This document shows, piece by piece, positions 46,601 to 58,622 of a stretch of 64,000 bases of DNA. The notes below the pieces were generated by a model, which was not told the origin of the DNA, searched no databases, and saw only the letters and a list, made by a program, of their open reading frames with translations. The translations under genes and the position numbers were made by a program. Positions within the stretch are counted from its first letter, which is position 1, and each line of letters begins with the position of its first letter. Location of the stretch: positions 12,321,501-12,385,500 of the forward strand of contig OZ022256.1 in NCBI GenBank assembly GCA_963978905.1, in the 5' to 3' direction. Source of the stretch: Trichostrongylus colubriformis. Lineage: Eukaryota > Nematoda > Chromadorea > Rhabditida > Trichostrongylidae.

Positions 46601-46746
46601 CCGGAATAAAAAGCGTTTTGTCAAGAGAAGTGCTTGATATAAAGGAAAGTATTGGAAGAATACAACGGAACTTGAAGGCACATCACGCGATAATCAGATT
46701 GGTGGCTTACTTTTCTGTAGTGAGTAGGTCCTTAGATGTCTGCTTA
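43627..46746. other. Gene-poor stretch
   Basis: No long ORF occurs over 43.6-45.9 kb on either strand. GGTCAGGACACTTGAATTGG (45948) recurs as a near copy at 59999, marking a short dispersed repeat. The 70-codon - strand ORF there is part of it. Confidence 0.5.
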
Positions 46747-47413
46747 GGCTGTACCTTTGTTGCGGCTGCACGGTGCACCCTCACGGTGTTGGGCCTGCTT
46801 GAACACATTCGAGCCACGCCCACAAGTCAGATTCCGCAGGCCGTGATTTGTTCCAACCGTAACCCTGTTTAAAGGACGCAAACGGTCCTTTGAACACGGT
46901 GAAAGCTGGGACTGTCGAAGATGGGACAGATTCTTTCACCGACGTCGAAGCTCCATCCCTCTCTAGGCTTAGGCTAAAATTCATATCTCAGTCCTTCATG
47001 AAAAAGCATCAGCCTAAGCATCTGTCTCATCTTCGAAATCCCAACTTCCACCGCGTTTAAAGGACCGTGCTGGTGGCAAGGTCTTTGAAGGGCGCGTTTG
47101 CGTCCTTTAAACAGGGTTACGGTGGGAACAAATCACGGCCTGCGGAATCCGACTTGTGCCACGCCCAGCCAACCAAATCACACCTGGCCTTGGGCAAACG
47201 GATTCCCTACGTCGCCCTCACGTGGAGAAGGAAATTTCGCAATTAGAGAAGATTATTCGATAAAGCTGCATATCGATGACAAGGACAGCCTCCACGTTGG
47301 AATCGTTCGTCTAGAGTCAGGTGTGATTTGGTCGGATGGGTGTGGCTTGCTTGTGTTCAAGGAGGCACAACACTGTGAGGGTGGACCGTATAGGCGCAAC
47401 AAAGGTGCAGTCT
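46747..47413. repeat. 667-bp foldback element, CTGCACCTTTG-type ends
   Basis: The outer ends GGCTGTACCTTTGTTGCG and (complement) GACTGCACCTTTGTTGCG match. The inner arms 46809-46950 and 47018-47168 are strongly inverted, sharing GGCCGTGATTTGTTCC and CCCTGTTTAAAGGACGCAAA. The ORFs inside are produced by the palindrome. The smaller element at 48509-48702 has the same ends. Confidence 0.85.
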
Positions 47414-47594
47414 GGCATTTGTCCAAGAACTCACATTATTTATTTATTTATTGCACGATCAGATGAACATGTGGGCGGACAACGTCATATAAATTATCAA
47501 TTTAACCAAAGTAAACGACAAGTTGAAACGATTACACTAAAAAAACAACAAAAAAACGGCAAACTACCCCCATAGAAAGCTAATAAGGAGCAAA

Positions 47595-47721
47595 CACTAG
47601 AAGAATTGTGGAACAACAATGAGCTTCCCCTAGGCAAGTAAGCCACTAATCTGATTACTAGGAGAATTGTGGAACAACAAGAAAAGCTCCCTCCAAGAAA
47701 GTAAACCACTAATCTGATTAT
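47595..47721. repeat. Two tandem copies of about 63 bp
   Basis: ACTAGAAGAATTGTGGAACA ... CCACTAATCTGATTA appears twice in direct orientation with a few differences. No coding role. Confidence 0.75.
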
Positions 47722-47935
47722 CGCGTGGTATGCCTTCGAGCAGTAGATAAAGTGGGGTGTAGTGCCAGTGAAAATGAGTTGGCAAAATCTTTAGTTAAAG
47801 GCCTCGACAGGCCTGAATGTAGTAGCTGCAAAAAATCGAAACTTTATGATATTCATCAAGCAGATTCATCTTATAGCTCAGAAAAGAAACATAGAGAGGA
47901 CAAGTTTTAAGTGCAGGTTTCAATGAACAAGTTAG

Positions 47936-48190
47936 TCAGTGTGAAGTTTGTGTTGAGCCTTCGAGGTTGTTATTATACTTATACGGCTGACGTATTGGCA
48001 AATAGCCTTCTTCAGAGCCTGTAAAGCCGAAACATATCACTGGCACTACACGTTTCGAATGCGAATACCCCAAGGGTGTACCACTGATATGTTTCGTTTT
48101 TACAGGCTCCCAAGAAGGCGATTTGCCGAAACCTCAGCCGTATAAATATAATAACAATTTCGGAGGCTCAACACAAACGTCATACTGATC
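47936..48190. repeat. 255-bp foldback MITE
   Basis: Arms of about 110 bp share TTTGTGTTGAGCCT, TTGTTATTATA-TTATACGGCTGA, GCCTTCTT and GAAACATATCA in inverted orientation. The loop is around 48050-48070. The ends CAGTGTGAAG/CAGTATGACG resemble Tc-type CAGT termini, but no TA duplication is clear. No coding capacity. Confidence 0.8.
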
Positions 48191-48412
48191 GTGTTTAAAA
48201 TGTCGAGAATAATGGAGTGTCGGACATGGAGTATATCGAACGAGTTAGTTCATAGGAACTTCTGAATAAGACGCCTCCACTTTGGTTTCCTCAGTGAATA
48301 AACTTTCCAGTAGATATCTTCTAGATAATTCTGCAGGATAATCTCGCCTCAAGATGAGGCAGCGAATCCCATTGGAAAATTGCCCTTTTGCGAATGAACG
48401 GCCGGACTTTTG

Positions 48413-48776
48413 GTTTTCGGTGGAGTGGGTAGATTCAAAAGCACACTCCACGATAACCAGATGAGTAGTTTTACGTTCTTGAAGGATCAGATTCTTGGGT
48501 GTCTATCGAGGCTGCACCTTTTTTCGCGGTGCGCAGAGCCGTCACGGCGCTACATCTGCTCGAACCCAGTCCGACCACACCAATCTTGTCCAATCAACCA
48601 ATAAGAGAGTTCAAGTAGGTGTGGTCGGAATATATAGTTTCAAGCGGGTGAAGCGCCGTAACGGCGCACAGTATTTATTGGCGCAGAAAAGGTGCAGTCT
48701 GGGTATTTCAGGGAATTACTGCCGCAATAAGGTAAGTGGACTTACGTGGTTATCGTGGAGTGGGCCTCGAAGACAA
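48413..48776. repeat. Nested foldback: CTGCACC element inside another inverted repeat
   Basis: The inner unit 48509-48702 has ends AGGCTGCACCTTTT / AAAAGGTGCAGTCT and internal arms sharing CCGACCACACC and GCCGT-ACGGCGC. It is enclosed by outer arms CTCCACGATAACCAG (48446-48461) and TGGTTATCGTGGAG (48747-48762), with weaker matches continuing to about 48413 and 48776. The inner element has the termini of the 46747-47413 family. Confidence 0.75.
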
Positions 48777-49639
48777 CCATGACATCATGAAGGTGTTTTA
48801 ACTATAAATCTAAGTCACATGCCCATGAAAGGTGTTAGCGCTAAAGTCCGGCTAAGGCAAACGCATGAAACAGATTGAAAGAAGCGATAATCAGCGCCTT
48901 GGGATTGCGCCAAGCAATTACTCACTTATTCGTTATCGTTGACGTATTTGAACACCTATTAGGCCTATAGAGGGATACAACGAAGCAAAGACGTCAGTGT
49001 TCTGAGCATGAACATGTATTTCTGGGTCAAGCCACTGAACAGTGATCTACTATCTCTATCCAACCAGGACTCGCACATGGGTTTTCTGAAGGTAAATGCT
49101 CATTTGAGATAGAGAATGAACTCAATGGAGATCTGCAGCCCAGCTAACCAGCCTGCAACATACACTTCTTCTTCGTCTGTGTACTTTTACATCTTCAAGA
49201 ACTCGTCAAGAGGCGAAGAGCTGTGATTCGACGAAATAGATATGCAATCACGGATTTGCGGAATCTCTCAAATTTTCTCTCAGTCGAGAAGTGTCGCCTC
49301 GATCGAAAAACCAGCAAGAAATGGCGGGATTGTGGTTGTACAGGAGGATTCTTCTGATTCTGAACATCACGTCTGTGCATAAATATTTGAGGGCATGAAA
49401 GAGGTCCGAGATGCGAACTTATGAGTTCAGGATGTCAGGATGGTGCACCATAGCGGGTGGTATCAGGGCTACCTAAAGATCACCGCGATACGCACCGTGT
49501 GACGTAGTTGCACAGCCTTGATGCACACTTCATCCTGGCCAACAACATGCTTTCCGTAAACGATAAGTATCAGGCGGCAAGAAGTAGAATGGTGTAAAGA
49601 GCCCACACTCCATCCGATCACACGAAATATTCTCTGAAC

Positions 49640-49737
49640 ACCCCACAGTCCCTTTTATTTGGAATCTCGAAGATTTGTGGTGTAATAAATATTGAGTAAC
49701 ACAAAACGCTGTGAACTTTCCGGACTACCTAATAGCT
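49640..49737. mobile_element. Solo right end of a TTAGGT-type mariner
   Basis: The string GAACTTTCCGGACTACCTAA, preceded by AAAACGCTGT, matches the right end of the 56664-57900 element (AACGCTGAGAACTTTCCGG). No matching left end is found within 1.5 kb, so this is a truncated remnant. Confidence 0.4.
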
Positions 49738-50191
49738 TTTGCTACCCATGCGAGTGTTCCTTCTTAGACATCGCGTGCAAAAGTTTAATGAGCTCGTCCC
49801 ACGCAAAATTCTTCTGAGATTCCGATGTTGTTTGCTAGGGATTCTAATCGATGTTATCTGCGCTTTAAGCTGATGTTCGCTGTCTTCGCAGGATTAAGCA
49901 ACCTAAAATACCCTAGCGCACTTGTGGCACACGGATATCGCGCAGTGAGCAAGACCTTACATCAAATTTAATCAAAATCACAAGCGATTCCTTCTCCTAG
50001 GAAACGACTGAGCTCTCATGAGTTCATTCGAGCGACCTCGGAGCAATTCGAAGAAGAAATTGACGAATCTTCGATTTAAAAGAATGTCAACGGTCGCTTC
50101 AGGAAGAAGGGCTTCATGTGGCACACTAACTGTAAAAAAAACCCCGCTCAATTGAATGAGCTGATACGAAAGCAGAAAAAGGTTCAAAGTA

Positions 50192-50889
50192 TTAGGTTGA
50201 TCGAAAAGTTTTGATAGGGTTGAGATTTTTTCTATTTTATTTTACAACTCAGCGAGTAATGCAAGCAAATCAACAATATAGCAAATCAACAATACTAACC
50301 ATCGTTAGTTATAACATTGTCCCACCCAACGGACAGGTCAGCGATTCTCTTCTCCCAGACTTAGGAGGATTAGGCTCAAAGAAGTCACCGACCACTTGTC
50401 CAAGGTGGTCATAGTTGACGAATTTTTTTTTGCTAGAAAAGCCTTAGGGGGCCGGAACAAGCGGTAATCTGAAGGGGCAGTGTCAGGGGAATAGCACGGA
50501 TGTGGAACCTTGCCCAACCTAGCTCTTAAGTTTTGCACGGGTCCCTCACATAGGTAAAGAGACCTGTGCAAAATTGGAGGAGCTAGGTTGGGACGGTTCC
50601 ACATGCACCCTATTCACCTGATACTGCCCCCTCAGAATACCACTTGTCCCGGCCCCTTGAGGCTTTCCTAGCGATAAAAAATTCGTCACCTTAAACATGT
50701 GGTTGGTGACTTCTTTGACTCTTAATCCTCCTATTTCTGGGAAAAGAAAATCGCTGACCTGCTCTTTAGGTGGGACAATGTTATAACTAACGAGGTTATT
50801 ATATTGTTGATTAGCCTGCATTACTCGCTGAGTTGTAAAATAAAATAGAAAAAAATCTCAACCCTATCAAAACTTTCCGATCAACCTAA
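50192..50889. mobile_element. Foldback mariner: two head-to-head copies of a transposase 3' fragment
   Basis: Ends TTAGGTTGATCGAAAAGTTT and its complement are flanked by TA. The whole 698 bp is an imperfect palindrome. The left half (50192-about 50535) and right half (about 50545-50889) are the same mariner C-terminal fragment in opposite orientation. The motif CYSPDTAPSDYRLF can be read on the - strand in the left half, within 50338-50604. The inner junction is near 50540. No complete transposase is present, so the element would need an enzyme in trans. Confidence 0.85.
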
Positions 50890-51073
50890 TAGTCATGCAT
50901 TTGAAGAGAATCCGAGAGTCGTACAACGAATTTTGCGCCAGATCCTATTTCCTTGCACTCTATCAAATGCTTCTGAGACTCGCTATATCAACACTCACAA
51001 AAAGTGCTTTGAATAAACTGCTAAATTTTGCGGCGCACTTTATGCATTGCAGCTCGGGAAGCACATGAATCCC

Positions 51074-51251
51074 AAGACCGCGTTCATACACAGCGCCGGC
51101 ACGGCTGGCGTGGCTACGCTTACAAGCGACGAGGCAGTGTGGCGCGGAGGAGGTGCACAGACGACACAGGCAACGAGGCAGAATGGCATGGGCAGAACGC
51201 AAAGACAGGCGGCACGTGCTGCCATCGCCGCAGAGTGTGAACGCGGCCTAA
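51074..51251. repeat. MITE, TAAGGCCGC family
   Basis: AAGACCGCGTTCATACA at the left, GTGAACGCGGCCTAA at the right, and the shared interior GCGACGAGGCAG-GTGGCGCG, all match the family. The ORFs on both strands here are artefacts of its GC-rich palindromic sequence. Confidence 0.7.
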
Positions 51252-51819
51252 GTGCTATGTTCCAGCTGAGTAATGCCTAAATTTCTGCTAAACATCCTTC
51301 TTGGAAATGAGCAGTTCTCCGGGGTACTCTAGGAAGGGAACAACTAAAAGTAGTCTGAAGTTTCGAAGTGCCACAACTAGAAAAATATACTTGGCGGGAC
51401 ACAGGCAAGGAAGTATTTGAGAAGTCTGCTACCACTATTTCCAGGGAAAAGAGGTCATACATACCAAATAGTTTTACTGGTTGTGATGTGAGGGTTCAAA
51501 AGAAATTTGCATGAAAGTGTGCAAAGATAAACTCACTCTAAAAGAAGTCATACTGTAGAAATCGTATTGCATTCTTTATAGATCATCCTGTATGTTAGAC
51601 TAACACATATTCGGGAAATGAGAATGCTGAGTCTGAGAAGTCGAGAATATCACATGTAATGTCCAACGAAGATTAGGAGTGTTTGTGTTCTATGGCGACA
51701 TTTTTTTATGAAGGCTAGTCAACAGTGAATTAAATAGTAAAGGCGCTTAGGTCTAGAGGATTCCTGATGGATCGCGTTCGCGTGGTGACATCAGACGATT
51801 CCTCGTTGTTAGGATTATA

Positions 51820-52981
51820 TTAGGTTGCCCGGAAAGTTCTAAGCGTTTTGAGTGTTTTACTTCAAACGATAATAACTTTTGATACTCATCGGATTACATC
51901 GAAGTAAACACCGTTTGAATCAGCCCGCTTTTTGTGACATCGTCAATGGATTCCATCAAAGAAAAAAAGGAGGTGGTCGGGAATCCACGAAATCCACGAA
52001 GGCATTTTTTGCCTAGTCCTGATCTATGAAGTATTTTTCAGCAAAGAAGTTCAGAAAATGTTTGAAAAGGTGATAGTCGGTTGGTAAAGGGTCGGGAGAA
52101 TATTCAGTTCGTTCAATTCACGGATATTGGTTTGTGAAACGTGTGGGCGTTGTCACGCAAAAAAATCGGACCCTCTCTGTGGACAAATGCTGGCTGCAGC
52201 TGATCCAATTTTCGGTACATTTCGTCGAATTCTTCACAGTAGAACCCTGCTGTGATGGTTTGTCCTGGTGACAAAAAGTTATAGCAGATCACATCAGCTG
52301 ATGATCACCACACTGTGTCCACAATCTTTTTTTTCGTAAGCATTCGCCTTTGGAAATTGCGCTAAAGCAGTAAAGAAGAAACCTCGAGACGTGCCGATTT
52401 CCGCCGGCTCGAATTGCGTGGCAACCACTTGTCGATTGTCCACCTTCCCAATTCAATTCAGACCATCCGTAGCAGTAAATATGCCAACGCCTAGCTTTTC
52501 TGCAATCTCCGAACTGTTTGGGATGGTACAGCCTCCACGAATGCCTTCTGAGTTCTCGTCAGGTTCTTCTCCAGGCCCACAGCTGATCTTCAGAGCTCGA
52601 ATCTCCAGAACGAAATTTGTTGAACATTCTCCTATTTGTGCTTTCTCCTATACTATTGGGCCCCCACACCTGGGTCAATTTGTCAAGCTGATTCGAATGT
52701 GGATTGACTCAATTTGTAGTTGAAGGAAAATATCGTCCTAATTCGCTCTTTTGACATGCTTCAAAAAGGTGTCGGGAAAAGGGGGTTAATCGAGCAATGA
52801 TGGAACGGAAATCATAATCTCTTCAGGATGTACTACTGAGACGCAAGGGATACCATCAGATAGTGCAAGAAATTCTCTTCAGGATGTACTACTAAGACGC
52901 AAGGGAGAATGAGTTTTCAGTCAGCAATGAATACACAAAAAATAAGAACACAAAACGCCGAGAGCGTTCCAGGCAACCTAA
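51820..52981 (-). mobile_element. Decayed mariner element, opposite orientation
   Basis: The ends TTAGGTTGCCCGGAAAGTTC and ACGTTCC-type GCCTAA are flanked by TA (51818-51819, 52982-52983). The - strand encodes the transposase relic TVWWSSADVICYNFLSPGQT, then FYCEEFDEMYRKL, then a degraded second motif (RDNAHT). The C-terminal part is full of stops. A 33-nt segment is duplicated near the transposase 5' end (about 52821 and 52877). It is similar in size and sequence to the 56664-57900 copy. Confidence 0.8.
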
Positions 52982-52983
52982 TA

Positions 52984-54739
52984 GCACACACACAGCCTTC
53001 AGTGTTTAAAGACATCATTAGGGGTAATGCGGTAATGGAGAAATCCCTACAAGAAGTAACTCACATGGTAGTCCTGGGCCTAGAACGCTATCTGTGGCGA
53101 AATCCTGGTGAAAAAGCGCCCCTCTGAGCTGTAGAAACGCCGCAAAACCCCGCAAACGCACTTATGCTCCGCCTCTTGACAGGTTGACCCCGCCTCCCGA
53201 TGACGTAATTCCCGATTGACTGGGGTGAGAGCGGTCAAGAAGATACGGCGGGATTGAAGGTTTTGCTGCGCGCTTTCGCAGTTTTAGCTTGAAGCTCACT
53301 CCAAAAAGTAGATGCTGTCGTATTTCCAAACATTCCCTTGTGTTTACTTGGCAACATGCCGATGGGAAACAAGATCAGACTACTTCCCTCTTGACAGACA
53401 GGTCGTCCGCGTCGAGAATCAACGGTGGGAAGGGGGTCCTATTTCGCGGGTTTTTGGCCATTTCCATCCGTTTTTTCCACTGTCCTGTTACTAGGCATCT
53501 CGACTTTCATACGCACTACTACTTTTACTTTTCGTCCGACTTTCCCCTAATGATGCCTTTAAGGGGATGAGCCTTGCGCAGGCAATTAAAGCAAAAAAAA
53601 AATCGGCGCTATTGACTAACGTCTGGAAGTAAAACCACGAAAACGTTGAGGAGTTCGGCCTCTATATGGTACTGTAACAAGCAGGGCTGCCAATACTATG
53701 AGAAGGAGGTCTGCGGAGACTGGCATTGGCTGGGAACGATTGGAAAGTGCGCAATAGCATTAACAAGTGTTGACGCTAACGCTCCAGTCATTCCGAGGTA
53801 ATGGCCAAGGGGAGGTTGAAGCAGCGGATAGCTACAGGAAGAGTAGAGGAGGGACTGACTAATGCTTGAATTTCATAGAAAAAATAGGGTGTAGCTTGAG
53901 AGGGTGCTTGAGAGGGGATGAGGGCATTGTCATCATACGTCGTGTATTGCACTACCTCTGTATAGTACTTTTCCGCTTTTAAAAACTTTTCATGAGAAAT
54001 GAGGCAATGAGGTGATTTGGCCTTAGCAGCACTATGGGTGGGCCAGGAATCAGGGTCAAGCTTGTGTTGCAAGGGAAGACTGTCATCGTGCGGTTTCCTG
54101 AGGAGGAGATTATGCGAGATCGGATATTTCCTATCACACTGAGCGTAAGTGGCTCTCTATCCTGCAGGGCAACCTCTAAAAAAGGGGAAGTTCAGTTTCC
54201 AGCGATATGGCCAACTTGGGCCTCAGGCCACAAGTGTGACAGCAGCGTTACATGTATCTAATAGCAGTGCAGTTTGAGTGATTTCAGATTTCACAAGAAC
54301 CTCAGGTATTTCGAATTCCTGGTAAAAGATCCTGAGACAAGTGATTGAGAGCAGTGCAAGGAAACGTGGCGGAGAGAACAAGCAAGAATATTCACCGACC
54401 GCCTGCTTAAGTGCGACATGGGATAACACAGAAAATTTAGTTAGCGAGTGAGTGTTCGAGTGGTAATGAGAAAGGCTTCGTGAAAAAATAGGGCCACTTG
54501 ATAGCAACCGAACCGATGACGAAGCAAAGTACATACTTCTGAAGGTTGCAAGGATACTTCCTTCCACCATATCATTCAGATGTATTCTGCTTCTTTGTAC
54601 ATCACAAAAAATATGTCATGAATGCGATTGACAGTCGCAAAAGCTCGAGCTCTTAAATGATTTTCGTTTTGTTATGGTCTTTATTCTAATTTCGAGTTGA
54701 CGTTGCATATGGCGAAATTACATCCATTCATGATAACGT
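52984..54739. other. No gene recognised
   Basis: 53130-53290 is GC-rich with CCGCCTC words. 53440-53530 resembles the repeat near 9.55 and 12.2 kb. ORFs up to 115 codons on either strand overlap one another and show no motif. Confidence 0.45.
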
Positions 54740-55385
54740 TAAATTTTTGAAACAACACAGCAACGAACAGGCGAAACAGTGAAAGTGAGAATGAGCGAAA
54801 GAAAGAAAAAATTGTGATTGTAAAAAAACCCAATGAATTCACATTCGACGTCTTGGTACGGCGTCGTGTGTGCAAAGTAACGAACTGCAGGCCACTGCAA
54901 GCCATATCGTATGCCAAAGTTACACTTTTGGGTGTTTTCAAAGGAACCGAAAGGGGTCCGAAGAAAAAGGAAGATGCAAAGGAATGAACACTTTGTAACG
55001 AATATACAAGGTTACAAGTGACGATCGGTGGAAAAAGCCGGATTCAAAAGCGCGACGCTGTGGTGTGTATTCGCACCACTTCGAACTGCACACACTGAAT
55101 TTCCGAGTTGCCCGTTGTAGAGATGTCATTTGTTGTCTCGTAGGGTGTACTTCATTCATTCGTGATGATATGAAATGAGTGAAGCAACACACAACAGCAA
55201 ACAAGTAAAACAATTTGATGAAGAAGAAGCGAAAGCGTAAAAAAGTGTGATTACAACTAAAGCCTCATTAATTCACTTTCGATGCCTTGGCAAGGTGTCG
55301 TGTGTGCATTGCAGCAACTGCAAGCCACCATAATCCTAGACCGTAAACCAAACTTGCACTCCTCCCGCGTTGGTTACAAGAGAGA
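54740..55385. repeat. Dispersed repeat, copy 3 with an extra 3' segment in tandem
   Basis: 54740-54945 contains only the 3' part (ATTCGACGTCTTGGTACGGC, CGTGTGTGCA, CCGTA-like). It is followed at 54946-55385 by a fuller copy beginning GGAACCGAAAGGGGTCC. The head-to-tail arrangement suggests tandem duplication or two insertions. Confidence 0.7.
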
Positions 55386-56497
55386 CAGGACGACTTTGAG
55401 TGTACGACTCCATCGAGAAGTCTATTGTACGCCACACCGCCACACCCCTTGTTTCTCACACCTCTTTCGCATCTCCCCCCCCCCCCCAACTCGTGAGGGT
55501 TGAGGCTCATTAGGATGATATCCAATGCCGTCTACTACTGGATGTGCAGATCAGCTAATGTAAACAATCCCTTGCAGTCATTAGCAACAGCATCATCACA
55601 CGGACGTCCCATGATTACCATGATTAGAGCAGGAAGTAGCTGGAAAATAACAAGTTCAAGGCTCTGAACCCTGTGGTTTTTCAGTAATCTCCATGTTTGT
55701 CTTCCTTGGAACCTGGGCATTTCTTCATATACAAGTTTGTGTTTATTTTCTGCCGCACAGATTTGTTAAGGGGCAAGATTTATTTGGTTTTTTAGTCACG
55801 ATTGTCCTTCTTCGACGAGCCAAATCCAAACTGCAAAGCCGGCTCATGAGAGACAAAAAACAAGAAATGCCTTTTTTTTCGAAGATCCATGGAAGGCACT
55901 GACAAAAGTACAGAGGAATTTCCCCTTTTATCCTCGTCCACGAAATCCACTGAGGAATTCCATTACGTGTGAAGCACGCAGGATATCACAAGACAAGATT
56001 CCTAAACAAAAACGGCACGAGCTTAAGGACGAAGAACGACCCTATTGAGCTCTCCAAATGGGAGCAGCTAGTGCTCAAAGTTAGAGTACATATTACCGTG
56101 AAGCTGTGAATAGTCGTAGAAGTGCAAATAATTGCTCCCACCTTGCCATTGTTTTAGAGGTGGACGGGTTTGCTGTAATGGCCGCTAACGCTTAGCTTTA
56201 GCAGGTCGCCCACCACTGACGGTACGCCCATCAAAGAGCTATGTTGATCGAAAGGTGTTCGTATGTATCATTGGGGACCAATCTGAAGCTAATGTTGCTT
56301 CTTCTGTAGCAGCGTCGATCTACTCCCCATTAACTATCTGGCTCATTAACCAGCTGGGTTGGCGCATCACATGGTGCAGCGACAAGTGAGCTCATTTCAG
56401 ATCGTAATCAACGTAGGACGAGCCTGTTTGCATTATTCCATCGTGAGAGGTGCGGATATTGACCTACATCCAGTCTGGTAGCAACACGGTAAGACAG
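55386..56497. other. No gene recognised
   Basis: A 13-C homopolymer at 55475-55487 is the only distinct feature. Confidence 0.5.
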
Positions 56498-56600
56498 TAA
56501 AGCCGCGTTTATACTCAGCGCCGACAGGGCGTGGCTGCGTTCTAAGGCACCGAGGCAAAGTGGCGCGAGGGAGGTGCTAGAAGACTCATCAATGTACGCG
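56498..56600. repeat. MITE, TAAGGCCGC family (truncated)
   Basis: TAAAGCCGCGTTTATACT then GCCGACAGGGCGTGGCTGCG match the left half of the family. The right half is missing, and unrelated sequence follows before the mariner at 56664. Confidence 0.6.
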
Positions 56601-56663
56601 AATGTAAGCTTCAGAGGATGCAAAATATGGTTCTAATGGATAATTGTGTGTCAACTGTAAATA

Positions 56664-57900
56664 TTAGGTTATCCGGAAAGTTTTCAGCGTTTTGTGTTAC
56701 TATTTTTTAGTACATTCATTGCTGATTAAAAACTCATTCTCCACCTTGGGTTTTTTTGCGCTATCTGATGGTATAATTACCGTTTCCCATTGCTTTATAA
56801 TCCCCTTTTCCCAAAACTTTTGAAGATGTCGAAAAAGCACCTTCGGACGATATTCTTCTTCAACTATAAACTGGGTTGATCCGCAGTCGGGACAGCTCAA
56901 GAAATTAACCAGGTGTGGAGCCTCTTACTGTTGAAAAAAACACCGTACAACAGTGGTTCACCATATTCCGTTCCGGAGATCTCAGCCTTGAAGGTGAACC
57001 TCGTAGCGGTCGACAAAAAGTAATACCTGACAAGGATCTGAAGGCGTTTGTGAGGTTGACCCATTTCAAACAGTTCGAGAGATTGCAGAAAAGCTAGGCG
57101 TTGGGATATCCATTGTTGCGGATGGTCTGAAACACATTGGGAAGGTAAAAAAAAAAACTCGACAATGAGTGCCCTAGCAGAATTTGGCACGTCTCGAGGT
57201 TTCCTCCTCACAGCTTTTCCACGACAGAAAGGCCTCGTTTTTGGACCGAATTTTTACCTGTGATGCAAAGTGAATCATGTACGATAACAGGAGATGTTCC
57301 GGACAGTGAGTGGATACCGACGAACCGCCTAGGCAATTCGCAGAGCCGAATCCTCACAAAAAAAAGATTATGACCACAGTGTGGTGGTCATCGGCTTGTG
57401 TAATCCTCTATAACTTTTTGTCACCAGGCCACACCATCGCAGTAGAATCCTACTGTGAAAAAATCGACAAAATGTACCGAAAATTGCGTTAGCCGCAGCC
57501 AGCACTTTGCAACAGAGAGGATGCGATTCTTTGGCATGGCAACGCCCGCTCACACGTTTCACGAATCACCATCCATAAATTGAACGAGCTGAGAGTTGAA
57601 CTACCTCACGCGCCATATTCTCGAGACCTTTCATCAACCGACTATCACCTTTTCAATCATTTTAAGAACTTCTTTGCTGGAAAATACTTCATCAACCTGG
57701 ATCAGGCAAAGAAAAGCTTTCATGGATTCGTGGATCTCGACCACCCAGTTTTTTCATTGTGGTATTATCGATTGGTGCCACATTGGAAAAAGTGAGCCGA
57801 TTCCAACACTGCTTATTTCGAATGAATCCGATGAGTATCGAGAAAGTTTGGTCATTTGAAGGGAAACACTCAAACGCTGAGAACTTTCCGGACAATCTGA
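56664..57900 (+). mobile_element. Near full-length but decayed mariner element
   Basis: The left end TTAGGTTATCCGGAAAG and right end CTTTCCGGACAATCTGA are imperfect inverted repeats flanked by TA (56662-56663 and 57901-57902). At 1237 bp it has close to the usual mariner length. It carries a + strand transposase relic and is the most complete of the TTAGGTT-type elements in this window. It is clearly related to the opposite-facing element at 51820-52981: both share KKI/KKIM-TVWWSS and YCE-MYRKL segments. Confidence 0.88.
56826..57795 (+). pseudogene. Mariner transposase pseudogene
   Basis: The relic begins with MSKKHLRTIFFFNYKLG, then a TGA stop, and continues with the HTH region QQWFTIFRSGDLSLEGEPR after a frameshift. 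The first catalytic Asp sits in FTCDAK and is followed by a stop where Trp is expected. The second motif reads HGNARSH instead of HDNARPH, so its Asp is lost. The third Asp survives in YSRDLSSTDYHLF. With several stops and frameshifts the gene is dead. The ORFs at 56915, 57310 and 57580 are its fragments. Confidence 0.85.
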
Positions 57901-58622
57901 TAACTACAGTCAGAGCTAGCACAGGATGGAAAAGTGACGTCAAATAAGGAGTTTTGAGAGATATCTGACCACGCGCGATGTTAATCCCAAAATCCTGAAA
58001 GCCGCTTATCAAAGAAACTAAACTTATCCGCGACAACAACATCGCGAGCTAAAATGACTGTCAGCTTTGTGATAAGAATTCAGGAAGCTTCTACGAACAT
58101 AAAATGTGTATCTGCACAAGAAATGTTCAGACAGGGACGGATGGAATAGTTTACGCGCTGCAGGCCTCCCGATGCTCTATGCGACGACAGATGATACAAA
58201 GGATACGTCACACTGAAACGTATATTAGCAAGCCGTAATTCAAATAATTGTTCCGCCTTTCCTCCCTGACATTCCTCGCGGAGTTAATTAGTGAACATTG
58301 AAAGAACAGAATCAGGCCAACATTGACTATCCTATAAAACATATAAGCGGGATAAGGCTTGCTAGCGCCACTGCACAACAGCCTACCCTGACTGCTCATC
58401 AGTCAGAGCGACCCTTGTGTCCTCTATGTACGTTTAGACGCTTGATTGCTCCGGCGCTATAGTACCACATGGTCGCCCCTAAAGTTCAGGAAAGGGTCAA
58501 ATCGTGTAAAAACTTTAATGATGAAACACCATTGCTAGCGTAAACAACAAGTGCGTATATACAAATACATGGATACACATTTTTCACTTTCATGAAACGT
58601 TTTTCAGAAGCTGAAAAGTTTT

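Noticed and set aside
52391..52723. 110-codon + strand ORF
   Set aside because: Antisense to the decayed mariner transposase at 51820-52981.
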